NCBI GenBank assembly: GCA_949001935.1
Contig: CARJLX010000001.1
Location: 124,001-188,000, forward strand
Reading direction: 5' to 3'
Length of the DNA stretch: 64,000 nt
Origin: an uncultured Eubacteriales bacterium
GTDB taxonomy: Bacteria > Bacillota > Clostridia > Christensenellales > UBA1242
Within the stretch, counting starts at the first letter, position 1. Every line of letters starts with the position of its first letter. The position numbers and the translations under genes are program-made. A model generated the notes under the pieces. That model made no database searches, had not been told where the DNA came from, and was given only the letters and a program-made list of their open reading frames with translations. Shown here in pieces: positions 1 to 8,528 of the stretch.

Positions 1-7
1 TGCATAT

Positions 8-46
8 ATAAATAAACATGCTTGTGGTTGGGCATGTTTATTTTTT
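8..46. terminator. Bidirectional hairpin terminator
   Basis: Inverted repeat aaataaacatgc / gcatgtttattt followed by a T-run. It lies just past the stop of the leftward acyltransferase gene, so it probably ends that transcript; it could also end a gene entering from the left edge. Confidence 0.6.
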
Positions 47-50
47 ATTG

Positions 51-1031
51 TTAAATTTTTGATATGATAACCTTTATTGTCTTGATGCTTATAAAGGCTA
101 GAAATGCTGTTAGAATTATTATTGTAATCAAGTATAATAAAATATTGAACGCTAGATTTTGTGTAATATTTAATAGTGATAATGCTCCAACTGCAAAAAT
201 ATGATGTGATAAATATATGTAAAAACTGTATTTATCACTATAAATTAATATTTTATATGTAGGTTTATTATTTAAAAATTCAAAAGCGATTAATATTATA
301 AAGGAAAATGTTAAAGCGAATATAACTGCACAAATTCGTTGGAGAAAAAGTGAAAGGTGGTACAACATAAAAGTATTTTGAGGAAAGCAATGTATAAAGT
401 ACATAAAGGGTAAAACAGTTATTAGAAAAATTAAAATGCAGATAAAAATGCTTTTATTTTTTTGTTTATAAACTTTTTCTAAAGTTTGAAACCTACTTAA
501 AGCAAATCCTATTACAAAGATAATAATTCCTAATTGCATACTTGTAAACAAGCAAATGATTGTTTCAAGAATTAAAAATATACTTAAAAATACTATTGCA
601 AGTTTGTTATATTTATGGGATTTATCAAAGGCAATTTTTATCAATGGAAGTATGAGATAACATATAAATATATTTGGTATAAACCATAGGTGTCCTAAGG
701 CAAACAATTCTGAGGATATATAACTCCACCAGTTTAAAGGATTTATTGCATTAGTGGCAAAGATTGTACAGAGGAAAAATTCTATTAAACAGAGAAAAAG
801 TACAGGAATAAAAATTTTAATTGCTCGATTTAAATAAAATTTTTTAATATTTTTTATTTCAATTTTTTCATATAAATATCCACTTATAAAAAAGAAAACT
901 TGAACTCCAAAATATAAAGGTATTATACCCGCACCTTTCCAGGGGCTAAGAATCATTAAAATATGATAAATTACAATCATAATTGCCGACAAACATCTTA
1001 GCACACTGACATTATTTAATCTTTTGTTCAT
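51..1031 (-). CDS. Acyltransferase family 3 membrane protein
   Basis: This 326-residue, strongly hydrophobic protein has about ten membrane segments. Its N-terminus (LRCLSAIMIVIYH, then FGVQVFFFISGYL near residues 42-54) has the layout of the acyltransferase-3/OafA family. These enzymes move acetyl or other acyl groups onto cell-surface polysaccharides or wall polymers. The start is supported by a GAGGGAG site about nine bases upstream. It is transcribed away from sepF. A run of nine C on its sense strand (G on the plus strand, 1078-1086) lies about 47 bases before the start codon, where a length change could alter promoter spacing. The acceptor polymer cannot be told from sequence. Confidence 0.8.
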   Translation of the reverse strand: MNKRLNNVSVLRCLSAIMIVIYHILMILSPWKGAGIIPLYFGVQVFFFISGYLYEKIEIKNIKKFYLNRAIKIFIPVLFLCLIEFFLCTIFATNAINPLNWWSYISSELFALGHLWFIPNIFICYLILPLIKIAFDKSHKYNKLAIVFLSIFLILETIICLFTSMQLGIIIFVIGFALSRFQTLEKVYKQKNKSIFICILIFLITVLPFMYFIHCFPQNTFMLYHLSLFLQRICAVIFALTFSFIILIAFEFLNNKPTYKILIYSDKYSFYIYLSHHIFAVGALSLLNITQNLAFNILLYLITIIILTAFLAFISIKTIKVIISKI

Positions 1032-1077
1032 AAAAAATTTGCTCCCTCAAACAACTTATTCACAGTCAGTATATTGC

Positions 1078-1086
1078 GGGGGGGGG
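1078..1086. repeat. G9 homopolymer in divergent promoter region
   Basis: Nine consecutive G on the plus strand in otherwise AT-rich DNA, between the leftward acyltransferase gene (start 1031) and the rightward sepF promoter. Long G tracts of this kind are classic slippage sites. A second tract of the same length lies in the LTA-synthase-like gene at 56848-56856. Confidence 0.85.
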
Positions 1087-1122
1087 ACTTGTCAAGCAAA
1101 AATAAAAAATAGTTGTAAAAAT

Positions 1123-1151
1123 TTGCAAAAACAATTTAATTATGATAAAAT
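1123..1151 (+). promoter_or_regulatory. Probable sigma-A promoter of sepF-lspA operon
   Basis: TTGCAA at 1123-1128, a 17-base spacer, and TAAAAT at 1146-1151. The transcript would begin near 1158, giving a leader of about 13 bases that carries the GAGG site before the ATG at 1171. Confidence 0.6.
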
Positions 1152-1170
1152 ATTATCATCGAGGTTTATT

Positions 1171-1539
1171 ATGAGTTGGATGGATTATATTTTTAAAGCA
1201 CTGGGATTTGAAAGTGAAGAAAAGAAAAACAAAACTGTTAAGAAAAAGACCAGAGCGTCTTATAAGTTAAAAAACGGCAAAGCTCAGGATAGAGTGGAAG
1301 AGATTGATGGTATTCCTGTTTATTATCCCGAAAATTTTATTCAAGCTAGAGAATACACTGAGTTTTTAAAAGATAAAAAAGCGGTTATAATATCTACTGA
1401 TCTTTGTGACAAAGATGACCGTGACAGAATATTAGACTTTTATAATGGTGTAGTAGCGGGCATTGGTGCAAAGTTCATTGTATTAGATGAGGGCAGACTT
1501 TATTTACTTTTGCCTGAGGGGTGTGAAGTTGAAGAATAA
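1171..1539 (+). CDS. sepF: Cell division protein SepF
   Basis: This 122-residue protein is of the usual size for SepF, which binds FtsZ filaments and tethers them to the membrane during septation. The N-terminal stretch MSWMDYIFKALGF is the expected amphipathic membrane-targeting helix. A basic linker follows, then the conserved domain with YYPENFIQAREYTEFLKDKKAVII and a C-terminal half containing RILDFYNGVVAGIGAKF. An upstream in-frame ATG exists at 1024, but the ATG at 1171 has GAGG at 1161-1164 and the typical SepF N-terminus. It overlaps the next gene by about 11 bases, so the two are translationally coupled. Confidence 0.93.
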   Translation: MSWMDYIFKALGFESEEKKNKTVKKKTRASYKLKNGKAQDRVEEIDGIPVYYPENFIQAREYTEFLKDKKAVIISTDLCDKDDRDRILDFYNGVVAGIGAKFIVLDEGRLYLLLPEGCEVEE

Positions 1540-2254
1540 AAAACTTAATATATGCAACATATTAATGTTATCTTTTTTGGCTTTTGCTTTAATTTTTGAT
1601 TTAGTTACTAAGTATGTGATTGAAGGAAAGATGAAATTAGGGGAGGAGGCAAGTTTTCTTCCTGGTTTTATGAATTTTGTTATTGTTCATAATGATGGTG
1701 CTGCTTGGAATTTATTTTCAGGCTTTCAAATTTTGCTTATTATTGTCACAGTTATATTTTTGATAGTCTATTTTTGGTTTTTCTTTTCAAAAAAGTCTAA
1801 ATCAAATCTATTAGGCATTGCTTCTGGACTTCTTTTAGGTGGTTGCATTGGAAATCTATATGATAGAATTTTTCTTGGCTATGTTCGCGATTTTTTAAAT
1901 TTTCAATTTATGACTTTTCCTGTTTTTAATATAGCAGATGCAAGCCTTTGCATTGGCGTCTTTTTGCTTGCGATATATTTTATATTTATCTATCCTAAAG
2001 AGCTTAAAAAAGAAAAAGAGGAACTTGAAAAACAGGGCATAAAAACTGATGGCAATGGTGAAGTATATACTGATGACCTTGACAAAATAAAACAAAAGAA
2101 AACTAATATTAAAGATTTATTAAATATTAAAAAACTTATTGGCAAGCACTCTAAAAATGGTAAAAAAGAAGCTGTTAATATTGAAGTCAGCAATGAAGTA
2201 ATAACTAAGGAAGATAAAGTAGAGAAGACCAAGGAGAAAGAAGATGGAAGGTAA
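1529..2254 (+). CDS. lspA: Lipoprotein signal peptidase LspA with long C-terminal tail
   Basis: LspA cleaves the signal peptide of lipidated prolipoproteins in the membrane. Four membrane segments, the HNDGAAW motif, GNLYDR, VRDFL and FNIADA are visible; the last two hold the expected catalytic aspartates. I place the start at TTG 1529 because GAGGGG (1516-1521) is seven bases upstream; GTG at 1523 is an alternative. After the last membrane segment the protein continues for about 80 charged, Lys/Glu-rich residues that ordinary LspA (about 150-170 residues) lacks. It overlaps sepF upstream and the pseudouridine synthase downstream, so all three form one transcript. Confidence 0.92.
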   Translation: MKNKKLNICNILMLSFLAFALIFDLVTKYVIEGKMKLGEEASFLPGFMNFVIVHNDGAAWNLFSGFQILLIIVTVIFLIVYFWFFFSKKSKSNLLGIASGLLLGGCIGNLYDRIFLGYVRDFLNFQFMTFPVFNIADASLCIGVFLLAIYFIFIYPKELKKEKEELEKQGIKTDGNGEVYTDDLDKIKQKKTNIKDLLNIKKLIGKHSKNGKKEAVNIEVSNEVITKEDKVEKTKEKEDGR

Positions 2255-3143
2255 AATTATTGTACCTCAGGAAGTTAAGGGGACTAGATTAGACCTCTTT
2301 CTTTTGTCGCAATTTGCAAATTTTACTAGGGCTTATATTAAAACCCTTATTGAGAACGGAAGTTTTAAAGTGGATGAAAAAATTGTAAAGGCGGGGTTGC
2401 CACTTAAAACAAATATGGTTATTACATATAAAATAGAAGAGGCTAAACCCTTGGATGCAGTTGCTGAAGAGGTTGAATTTGATATTGTTTTTGAAAATAA
2501 AAATTTGCTTGTTATAAATAAGCCTCAAGGATTAGTAGTTCATCCATGTTCATCAACAAAAAATAACACCTTAGTAAATGGATTACTTTCAAAAGTCAAG
2601 GATTTAAGTGGGATTAATGGCACTCTTAGACCTGGCATTGTTCATCGTTTAGATAAAAATACTTCTGGGTTAATGTTGGTGGCTAAAAATGATGTTGCTC
2701 ATCTTTCACTTGCAAAGCAGATTCAGGACAAGACTTGTAAACGCAAATATTTAGCTCTTCTTGAAGGTAATTTAAAGCATGAAGAAGGAGAAATTATAAC
2801 TCAAATAGGAAGAAATCCAAAAGATCGTAAAAAGATGGCTGTTCTACAAGATGGTGGAAAAGAAGCGATAACAACTTATAAAGTTGTGAAACGCTATCAA
2901 AAGTTTTGTCTTGTAGAGTTTTCACTAAAGACAGGCAGAACTCATCAAATACGCGTCCATGCAAGCTTTTTAGGACATCCAGTTGTAGGTGATGATATTT
3001 ATGGCAAGATAAACAAAAGTTTGAAGGGGCAACTGCTTCATTCTTATTATATAGAATTTGATGAGCCTGTATCTAAAGAAAGATTGCATTTTGAAATTGG
3101 ACTTCCATATTACTTTGAAAAATTTATTGAAAGGTTGATTTAA
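2244..3143 (+). CDS. RluA/RluD-family pseudouridine synthase
   Basis: This 299-residue RNA-modifying enzyme has an N-terminal S4-like RNA-binding region (about residues 12-60, GTRLDLFLLSQF...TRAYIKTLI) and a catalytic domain with PGIVHRLDKNTSGLMLVAK, the family signature carrying the catalytic Asp, plus KTGRTHQIRVH downstream. Proteins of this type convert uridines of 23S rRNA to pseudouridine. The start ATG at 2244 has AAGGAG at 2231-2236 and lies inside the end of lspA. The lspA-rluD order is common in Firmicutes. The exact rRNA target cannot be assigned. Confidence 0.92.
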   Translation: MEGKIIVPQEVKGTRLDLFLLSQFANFTRAYIKTLIENGSFKVDEKIVKAGLPLKTNMVITYKIEEAKPLDAVAEEVEFDIVFENKNLLVINKPQGLVVHPCSSTKNNTLVNGLLSKVKDLSGINGTLRPGIVHRLDKNTSGLMLVAKNDVAHLSLAKQIQDKTCKRKYLALLEGNLKHEEGEIITQIGRNPKDRKKMAVLQDGGKEAITTYKVVKRYQKFCLVEFSLKTGRTHQIRVHASFLGHPVVGDDIYGKINKSLKGQLLHSYYIEFDEPVSKERLHFEIGLPYYFEKFIERLI

Positions 3144-3163
3144 TATTTATAATTTTTGCTCAT

Positions 3164-3274
3164 ATGGCATATATTTCTAAGGATTTCCTTGATAAAATTT
3201 ATTTAAATTCAACGTTTGTGCTTGAAAAGGGTGAGGTTATAGATTTTGAAGTGGAAGAGATTGTGTCTTATTAA
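3164..3274 (+). CDS. 36-residue ORF, possible gene remnant
   Basis: An open frame of 36 codons (begins MAYISKDFLDKIYL, ends EVEEIVSY) sits between the pseudouridine synthase and a terminator. There is no clear Shine-Dalgarno site. Its composition looks protein-like, acidic at the end, but it is too short to recognise. It may be the remains of a longer gene, or a chance frame. Confidence 0.25.
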   Translation: MAYISKDFLDKIYLNSTFVLEKGEVIDFEVEEIVSY

Positions 3275-3277
3275 TAA

Positions 3278-3303
3278 AAAATCCACGAAGTATCGTGGAT
3301 TTT
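3278..3303 (+). terminator. Rho-independent terminator
   Basis: Stem ATCCACGA / TCGTGGAT (3281-3288, 3293-3300) with loop AGTA, flanked by A and T runs. It ends the sepF-lspA-rluD operon and is also usable from the other side for the leftward gene at 3324. Confidence 0.8.
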
Positions 3304-3323
3304 ATTATTTTGTGTTAAAATTT

Positions 3324-3701
3324 TTAAACGGATTGAAGTTCTGTTATGCCAACATGGCGTTTCTTTCTTTCGACCTCGATAAGGCTTGATAACATATCTC
3401 TAACTTCATAAGGCTTTGCAATATGGCGAAGGTGGAAACATGGTGCTTTTGCATCATTTGAGAAAATTTCAATAGTTCCTGTCTTGAAAATTTTGTCTGC
3501 CAAAGAGAGTTGCAATGTAAGGTCAAAGCAACGATATACATTAATTTCATCAATAATAGCTGTTAAGAAACCCTTGTGACGGAATAATTTAATCCATTCT
3601 CCCTCTTTTTCAACAAGGTAATAACGATAGAAAGACCAAGGTAATCCTAAGTGTCTTTTTCTATCTTGCCATAAAACTTTTGTTCCTTTTGGAAATCTCA
3701 T
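3324..3701 (-). CDS. Conserved protein of unknown function
   Basis: I do not recognise this 125-residue protein. It begins MRFPKGTKVLWQDRKRH and is rich in alternating hydrophobic and charged residues (YYLVEKEGEWIKLFRHKGFLT), suggesting a beta-rich soluble domain resembling small bacterial PH-like proteins, followed by a C-terminal helix with KPYEVRDMLSSLIEVERKKR. The chosen ATG (3701) has GGAGGA five bases upstream; an ATG 3 bases earlier would be too close. A single-gene unit, divergent from nothing and convergent with the operon to its left. Confidence 0.6.
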   Translation of the reverse strand: MRFPKGTKVLWQDRKRHLGLPWSFYRYYLVEKEGEWIKLFRHKGFLTAIIDEINVYRCFDLTLQLSLADKIFKTGTIEIFSNDAKAPCFHLRHIAKPYEVRDMLSSLIEVERKKRHVGITELQSV

Positions 3702-3792
3702 CATCGTCCTCCAATTACTTAAATAATAACCTAAAACCAACAAAAAGTAAAGAGTTTTTTTAAAATTTTCAAATTTTTATTATAGGCTAACT

Positions 3793-3821
3793 AAAAAAAG
3801 CCCAAAAATTGGGCTTTTTTT
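3793..3821. terminator. Rho-independent terminator
   Basis: Stem AAAAAAAGCCC / GGGCTTTTTTT with a short A/T-rich loop. It lies downstream of the leftward Cys-rich gene that ends at 3864. Confidence 0.8.
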
Positions 3822-3863
3822 AGAAATAATTAAATGTTTTTGATTGGGCTTATAAGGTGATGG

Positions 3864-4049
3864 TTATTTACAACCGTTTCCGCAACCACAGCCACAAATG
3901 AGTAAAAGGAAAATTATTGTGCATGGGTCAATTTGGCAACCGCAACCACAGCATTGTAAAAGTAATAATAAAGTGACGATAGAACATACATCACAGCCAC
4001 CTTGACAACCACAAGAGTTGTTGCCACAACCGTTATTAAAGAAATTCAT
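3864..4049 (-). CDS. Small cysteine/glycine-rich protein
   Basis: This 61-residue product has 14 cysteines, mostly as CGC, GCGCG and NGC clusters at both ends and in the middle, separated by two hydrophobic stretches (IVTLLLLLQ and TIIFLLLI). AGGAGG stands at the right distance before the ATG, so it is very likely translated. Proteins like this in Clostridia are often spore-coat or morphogenetic-layer components, and the upstream region has CATAAGTTA, which resembles the -10 of late sporulation sigma factors. That link is inference. The membrane-like stretches also allow a small cysteine-rich membrane peptide. Confidence 0.75.
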   Translation of the reverse strand: MNFFNNGCGNNSCGCQGGCDVCSIVTLLLLLQCCGCGCQIDPCTIIFLLLICGCGCGNGCK

Positions 4050-4354
4050 TTGTTCCTCCTAAAATTTTAACTTATGTATTTATGCGAATATCTGCATTTA
4101 TTGCATTTACATCCGCACATTAACATATTATTAAGTCTTCTTAATAAGTGTGCATAAGATATTTTAGAAAATTTTCAGTTTATTCATTTTTTTGACCTCT
4201 TTCGACAAAAGTAGTGAAATTTCTTCCGCATATTTATTTTGACCTCTCACAAAATATTTTTGATTTTAATAAGGCAAATTCCTTGACATTACCTATAAAA
4301 TAATATAAAATAGGGTGTTGAAAAATTTACTTATATTAATGCGAGGTTATATTT
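4050..4354. promoter_or_regulatory. Divergent intergenic control region
   Basis: About 300 bases between the Cys-rich gene and the large surface gene. It contains an 8-bp inverted repeat TTATTAAG-tctt-CTTAATAA (4128-4147), a direct repeat TTTTGACCTCT at 4190-4200 and 4237-4247, and TTTCGACAAA (4200-4209), the reverse complement of the Spo0A-box consensus. A sigma-A-like promoter for the surface gene is listed separately. Confidence 0.5.
4283..4311 (+). promoter_or_regulatory. Sigma-A-like promoter of surface protein gene
   Basis: TTGACA at 4283-4288, a 17-base spacer, and TAAAAT at 4306-4311, about 44 bases before the ATG at 4355. Confidence 0.65.
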
Positions 4355-7300
4355 ATGACAAAATCATCTAAAAACAAAACTGGAAAAATCTTTAAAGGAG
4401 CTGTTTTAGGCGTAGCATGCGTTCTTTCTTTATCTGCTTTCCCTTTTGCTTCTCTTCAAAGTGCAACAAGTGCTGAAGGGGTTGAAGCTTCTACTACTGC
4501 TAAATCTATCGCAGTTTCTGGTGCAGAAAAGACTGTTAAAAAAGGTGGGCAATATAATATTAAGTCTGCTGATTATTATGTTGGAACTACTAAAAAGACA
4601 ACCATTTCTTTAGATAAAAACTTAGGAGAAGAAGGTTCTCTTAAAACAGATATTTCAGTTAAATATAAAAATTCTAATATAGAAGAAGTTATTGAGGCTG
4701 GTAGCGGTTCAATTGCTGGTGTTTTCACTCCTACTATGGTTGGAACATATACTATCACTTATACAGTTGAAGACTCTGGAAGTAAATTCTCTTATGACTA
4801 CGATATTACCTGCGAAGTTAGTGAGGCTTCTTTTGAGTTTGAAACAAATGCTAAAGAAGTTATTCCTTCTGTTTATGACCTTTCTATGATGACAACTCCA
4901 AAGAACATCAATCTTCCACAACCAAAAATCCTTGATGAAAAGGGTGAGGAAGTTAAAGATGTTGTATACCTTACTTCTAAACCAACAGATGGGACTACAA
5001 CTGATTATGTTTTAATCAGTGTTAATGGTGGTGTTAATGAAGGAGCTAAAAATGCGCTTAAACAAGATGCTGATACAAAAGCCTTCTATCTTGATGGAAG
5101 TGTTTTAAAAGAAAGCGGAATTGGAACTTATACAATCACTTATGCTTACTATCAAAACAATCAATTTGTTGTTAGCACAACTAAATCTTTTGATATTAAA
5201 GAAAATTACTACAAAATGACAGATAAAGAAGGTGCTGAGGCTGGCTATGAACTTGTTGCTTCTTTTGCCACAACTAGACCAGATAAGGCTTCTACTGGTG
5301 TTGCTATCACTCTCCCTACAGTTAGAGGTACAACTTCTTCTAAAAATACTCCTTCAACTGAAAGCGTAAATGTTAGTTATTCAGTTCAAGTTATGAGAAA
5401 AGATAACAGTGGTGCATATACTGAAGATGTTTCAAATTGTGTTGATACTGTTAAAAATACTTTCACTGCTCCAAAAGATGGTGATTACAGATTTGTTTAC
5501 ACTGTGACCGATTTCTATGGTGGAGATAAGCACTCAGTTAGCAACGAAACAATGACATTCTATATTAGAGATGTTAAGGATGATGTTGCTCCAACTGTTG
5601 CAATTTATGATGCTAGCGAAGAGCAAGAAGTTAAAGATGGCAAGATTGAATACAAGAGTGCTAGAAACGCTTTCAAGAGCGAAACTGTTAATAGAAACAT
5701 TGTTATTTATGCAATCGGTGCAAATGATAATGCAAGCACTTTAGATGAAATGACTTTAACTCGCCGTATTCAAGATAACGGTGGAAATACTAGATTCTCA
5801 ATTCAAGAGTATAATGATTATAACCTTATCTTCAATTTCTCTGCTATTAGAGATGAAGCTAAATCACCATATATTCAATTTGTTGAAGACAACTTTGCTG
5901 TTGCAAGCAAGATGACAGATGTTGACACAAGTGATGCTAATGCAATTGCTAAATATCTTAAAGACAACAAATTTTTGATTGTTACACACAATTTAAACAA
6001 GAATCCAGAAACAAATGAAGATTTAACTGGAAGTGATGAAGAAAAGAAAACTAAATTACTTGAACTTGGTTATGCTTATATTGAAAATGCTTCAAATTAC
6101 TCATTCTCAACTCAAACTTATTCAGTTTATTATACAGCTAAAGATAAGGCTGGAAATACTGTTGAAAACGATTATATTTCTATGCATGTGACAACTGATA
6201 CTCAAGTTAGCGATACAAAAGCTCCAACTGTCACATTCTCAACTTCACTTCAAAACACTTATCTTCCAGATGACTCTTTTAAATTTACTGCTCCAAAATT
6301 TAATGATGATCTTGATAGAAATATTGAAAGTGTAGTTGCTTATAGATATTTACAATCTGATAAAGAAACTGAAATTGTTGTTGCAGATAAATCTAAGCCA
6401 TTAACTTTTAAAACTAATTCAAATTCTTTGGTTAAAGACAAATGGTATGGAGTTGAAGGAACTCACAATACTCAAGCATTTATTCAACCTGAATTAGATA
6501 GCAATGGTGAATATAAAGTTGATTTAAGCGAAAAACCTAATGGTGCAGGGTATGTTGAAATCCTTGTTTATGGTGTTGACGACTATGGCAATATTGGTTT
6601 CTGGAATAAGGTTATCACTATTGCACAAGCAAATGACAAACAAACTCCAACTCTTAAATCTGTGACTGGTGGAGATGCTTTGACTGGTACACAGGGCAAG
6701 AAAGTTACTCTTCCAACTCTTGTTTATACTGATGACCTAGTAGATTATATGACTCAATCTGTTGAAGTTTACTATGTTTCTACCGTTGATGGTGAAACAA
6801 CTTATAGATCAATGCCAAGTGAAAATGCAAGTACATCAACAGATACTCGTCGTAAAAGATTTGTTTTAAATGCAGGAACTTTCACTGCTTCTTATGCAGG
6901 AAATTATCGTGTTGTTATCACAGTTAAAGATGCAGGTAACAATAGTATCGCAACTTTCTTTGATGTAGAGGTTGATGGTTCTACTATCACAGAGGATCCA
7001 GTTGTAGACAACTTGACAAGTGAAACAATCGAGCTTGATGTTGATGAAACATATGCTCTTCCATCACCAACAATTAAGGTTGTTGAAAACGAAAGCAGCA
7101 AGATTAGATATGTAGGCTATGAGAAAGGTGATGATGCAAAAACTGCAACATATTACACAGTTTCTGCAATAAGTGCTGAAACAAACTACTACGACTTAAC
7201 TAAATATCACTTTACAGGTCATGCATCGGGTAAATATGAAATTAAATATAATGTATATTTAATTGAATATAACACAGACCATGCAAATGTAGATGAAAAT

Positions 7301-8326
7301 GGTAATCTTAAATTTACAGCTTCAAATGGAACAACATATTTTGTATTTGTAAATATGGATGACCTTGCTAATGTTAAGCTTGGGGTGACAACTTCTGAAG
7401 AAGGAGATTTTGTAACAGTTGCAGGAATTGATGAAGAACTTAAAAATGCAGGAATTATTCTTCGCACTCCAAATACAGAAGTTCAAAAATTCAAGGTTTC
7501 AGATTCAATTGCTCCAGTAATTAATATTGATAGCAGTGATTATCATGCATATTCTAAGATTGGTGAAACAATTGAAATTCAAAGAATTTCAGCTCAAGAA
7601 AACAGCATTAAGGGTATCAATCCAGAAACTTCTTATGTTGAAGTGACAACTTCAAGAGCAAGTGGTTCTTCTAACACAGAAAGAATCTATATGAAGGATT
7701 GGACAAACAAGCGTGAAAACGGCAATATCACATATAACGACACAGACAAGAAACTTATGCTTAAGCTTGCCGAGAACGGAAACTACAAGATACTTTACTC
7801 TGTTTCAGACTTCTCAGGCAATGTTTCAACTCGAGAATTCTCATTCGCTAATGGTGATGCTGTTAAGCCAGAAATTAAGGTTAATGATGGTTTCTTAAAT
7901 AAAGAAAAAGATAAATATAATCTTAATGACACATTGGTTCTTGACCTTTCTAAGTTAGACATTACAGATAATATGACTACTGATGTTGAAAAATTAAAAC
8001 CAACTATCAAAGTTGTAAACTCTAGCACTAACAATGAAGTTAAACCTGTTGACGGATCTGCAAACACATTCAAGCTTGAGACTGCTGGAGATTATAAGAT
8101 TACTATCTCTGTGACTGATGAAGCTGGTTGGACAACTGAACAAGTTATCACAATTAATGTTTCTGCTAAGCAAGCAGGTGATGTTAAGACTGTTTACCAA
8201 GTTGTTGGAACTGTTCTTATCGTTCTCAGCTGTCTTATCCTTGTAGGTGTTGTTGGCTACTTTATCTATTCTAAAGTTAAGCTTGACAAAGAACTTAAAG
8301 GAGCTAACAAGAGAAAGAAGAAATAA
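4355..8326 (+). CDS. Large secreted, membrane-anchored Ig-like repeat protein
   Basis: This 1323-residue protein starts with a signal peptide (GAVLGVACVLSLSAFPFASLQSA). It continues as many beta-sandwich-like units recognisable by recurring motifs such as GTYTITY(T/A)V, GDYRFVYTVTD, YSVYYTAKDKAGN and ADYKITISVTDEAGW, as in bacterial Ig-like/cadherin-like domains. It ends in a membrane helix (VVGTVLIVLSCLILVGVVGYFIY) and a short basic tail, so it is anchored in the membrane, not sortase-linked: there is no LPXTG. The gene uses more C-ending codons (AAC, ATC, TTC, GAC) than its neighbours, a sign of high expression. It is monocistronic, with its own promoter and terminator. A structural or adhesive cell-surface role is inferred. 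Confidence 0.8.
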   Translation: MTKSSKNKTGKIFKGAVLGVACVLSLSAFPFASLQSATSAEGVEASTTAKSIAVSGAEKTVKKGGQYNIKSADYYVGTTKKTTISLDKNLGEEGSLKTDISVKYKNSNIEEVIEAGSGSIAGVFTPTMVGTYTITYTVEDSGSKFSYDYDITCEVSEASFEFETNAKEVIPSVYDLSMMTTPKNINLPQPKILDEKGEEVKDVVYLTSKPTDGTTTDYVLISVNGGVNEGAKNALKQDADTKAFYLDGSVLKESGIGTYTITYAYYQNNQFVVSTTKSFDIKENYYKMTDKEGAEAGYELVASFATTRPDKASTGVAITLPTVRGTTSSKNTPSTESVNVSYSVQVMRKDNSGAYTEDVSNCVDTVKNTFTAPKDGDYRFVYTVTDFYGGDKHSVSNETMTFYIRDVKDDVAPTVAIYDASEEQEVKDGKIEYKSARNAFKSETVNRNIVIYAIGANDNASTLDEMTLTRRIQDNGGNTRFSIQEYNDYNLIFNFSAIRDEAKSPYIQFVEDNFAVASKMTDVDTSDANAIAKYLKDNKFLIVTHNLNKNPETNEDLTGSDEEKKTKLLELGYAYIENASNYSFSTQTYSVYYTAKDKAGNTVENDYISMHVTTDTQVSDTKAPTVTFSTSLQNTYLPDDSFKFTAPKFNDDLDRNIESVVAYRYLQSDKETEIVVADKSKPLTFKTNSNSLVKDKWYGVEGTHNTQAFIQPELDSNGEYKVDLSEKPNGAGYVEILVYGVDDYGNIGFWNKVITIAQANDKQTPTLKSVTGGDALTGTQGKKVTLPTLVYTDDLVDYMTQSVEVYYVSTVDGETTYRSMPSENASTSTDTRRKRFVLNAGTFTASYAGNYRVVITVKDAGNNSIATFFDVEVDGSTITEDPVVDNLTSETIELDVDETYALPSPTIKVVENESSKIRYVGYEKGDDAKTATYYTVSAISAETNYYDLTKYHFTGHASGKYEIKYNVYLIEYNTDHANVDENGNLKFTASNGTTYFVFVNMDDLANVKLGVTTSEEGDFVTVAGIDEELKNAGIILRTPNTEVQKFKVSDSIAPVINIDSSDYHAYSKIGETIEIQRISAQENSIKGINPETSYVEVTTSRASGSSNTERIYMKDWTNKRENGNITYNDTDKKLMLKLAENGNYKILYSVSDFSGNVSTREFSFANGDAVKPEIKVNDGFLNKEKDKYNLNDTLVLDLSKLDITDNMTTDVEKLKPTIKVVNSSTNNEVKPVDGSANTFKLETAGDYKITISVTDEAGWTTEQVITINVSAKQAGDVKTVYQVVGTVLIVLSCLILVGVVGYFIYSKVKLDKELKGANKRKKK

Positions 8327-8351
8327 GATAGTTTAATTATAATATCTATTA

Positions 8352-8389
8352 AAAAATAAAAATCGAGTTAAAAATCGATTTTTATTTTT
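8352..8389 (+). terminator. Rho-independent terminator
   Basis: Perfect 15-bp stem AAAAATAAAAATCGA / TCGATTTTTATTTTT with an 8-base loop, directly after the large surface gene. Confidence 0.8.
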
Positions 8390-8411
8390 ATATTATTTTA
8401 AAGTAAAATTC

Positions 8412-8440
8412 TTGACAAATGTTGACAAATGTGCTATACT
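8412..8440 (+). promoter_or_regulatory. Strong sigma-A promoter of rplU operon
   Basis: TTGACA at 8412-8417, 17 bases, TATACT at 8435-8440. The sequence TTGACAAATG occurs twice in tandem (8412-8421 and 8422-8431); only the first copy has correct spacing. Confidence 0.8.
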
Positions 8441-8446
8441 GCCCAA

Positions 8447-8528
8447 GTATCCGCATGAGTAGGGTTAGAAAGTTGGTGTATTAGGCACTCACCCGTGTCA
8501 GCGAGTTTGGTTAGAGGAGGTAAAAAAG
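8447..8528 (+). promoter_or_regulatory. Structured 5' leader of rplU, candidate L21 leader
   Basis: About 80 bases of GC-richer sequence with complementary stretches (AGTAGGGTT, GGCACTCACCCGTGTCAGCGAG) between the promoter and the GGAGG site. The position matches the autoregulatory L21 leader RNAs of Firmicutes. The fold was not computed, so this is inferred from place and composition. Confidence 0.5.
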
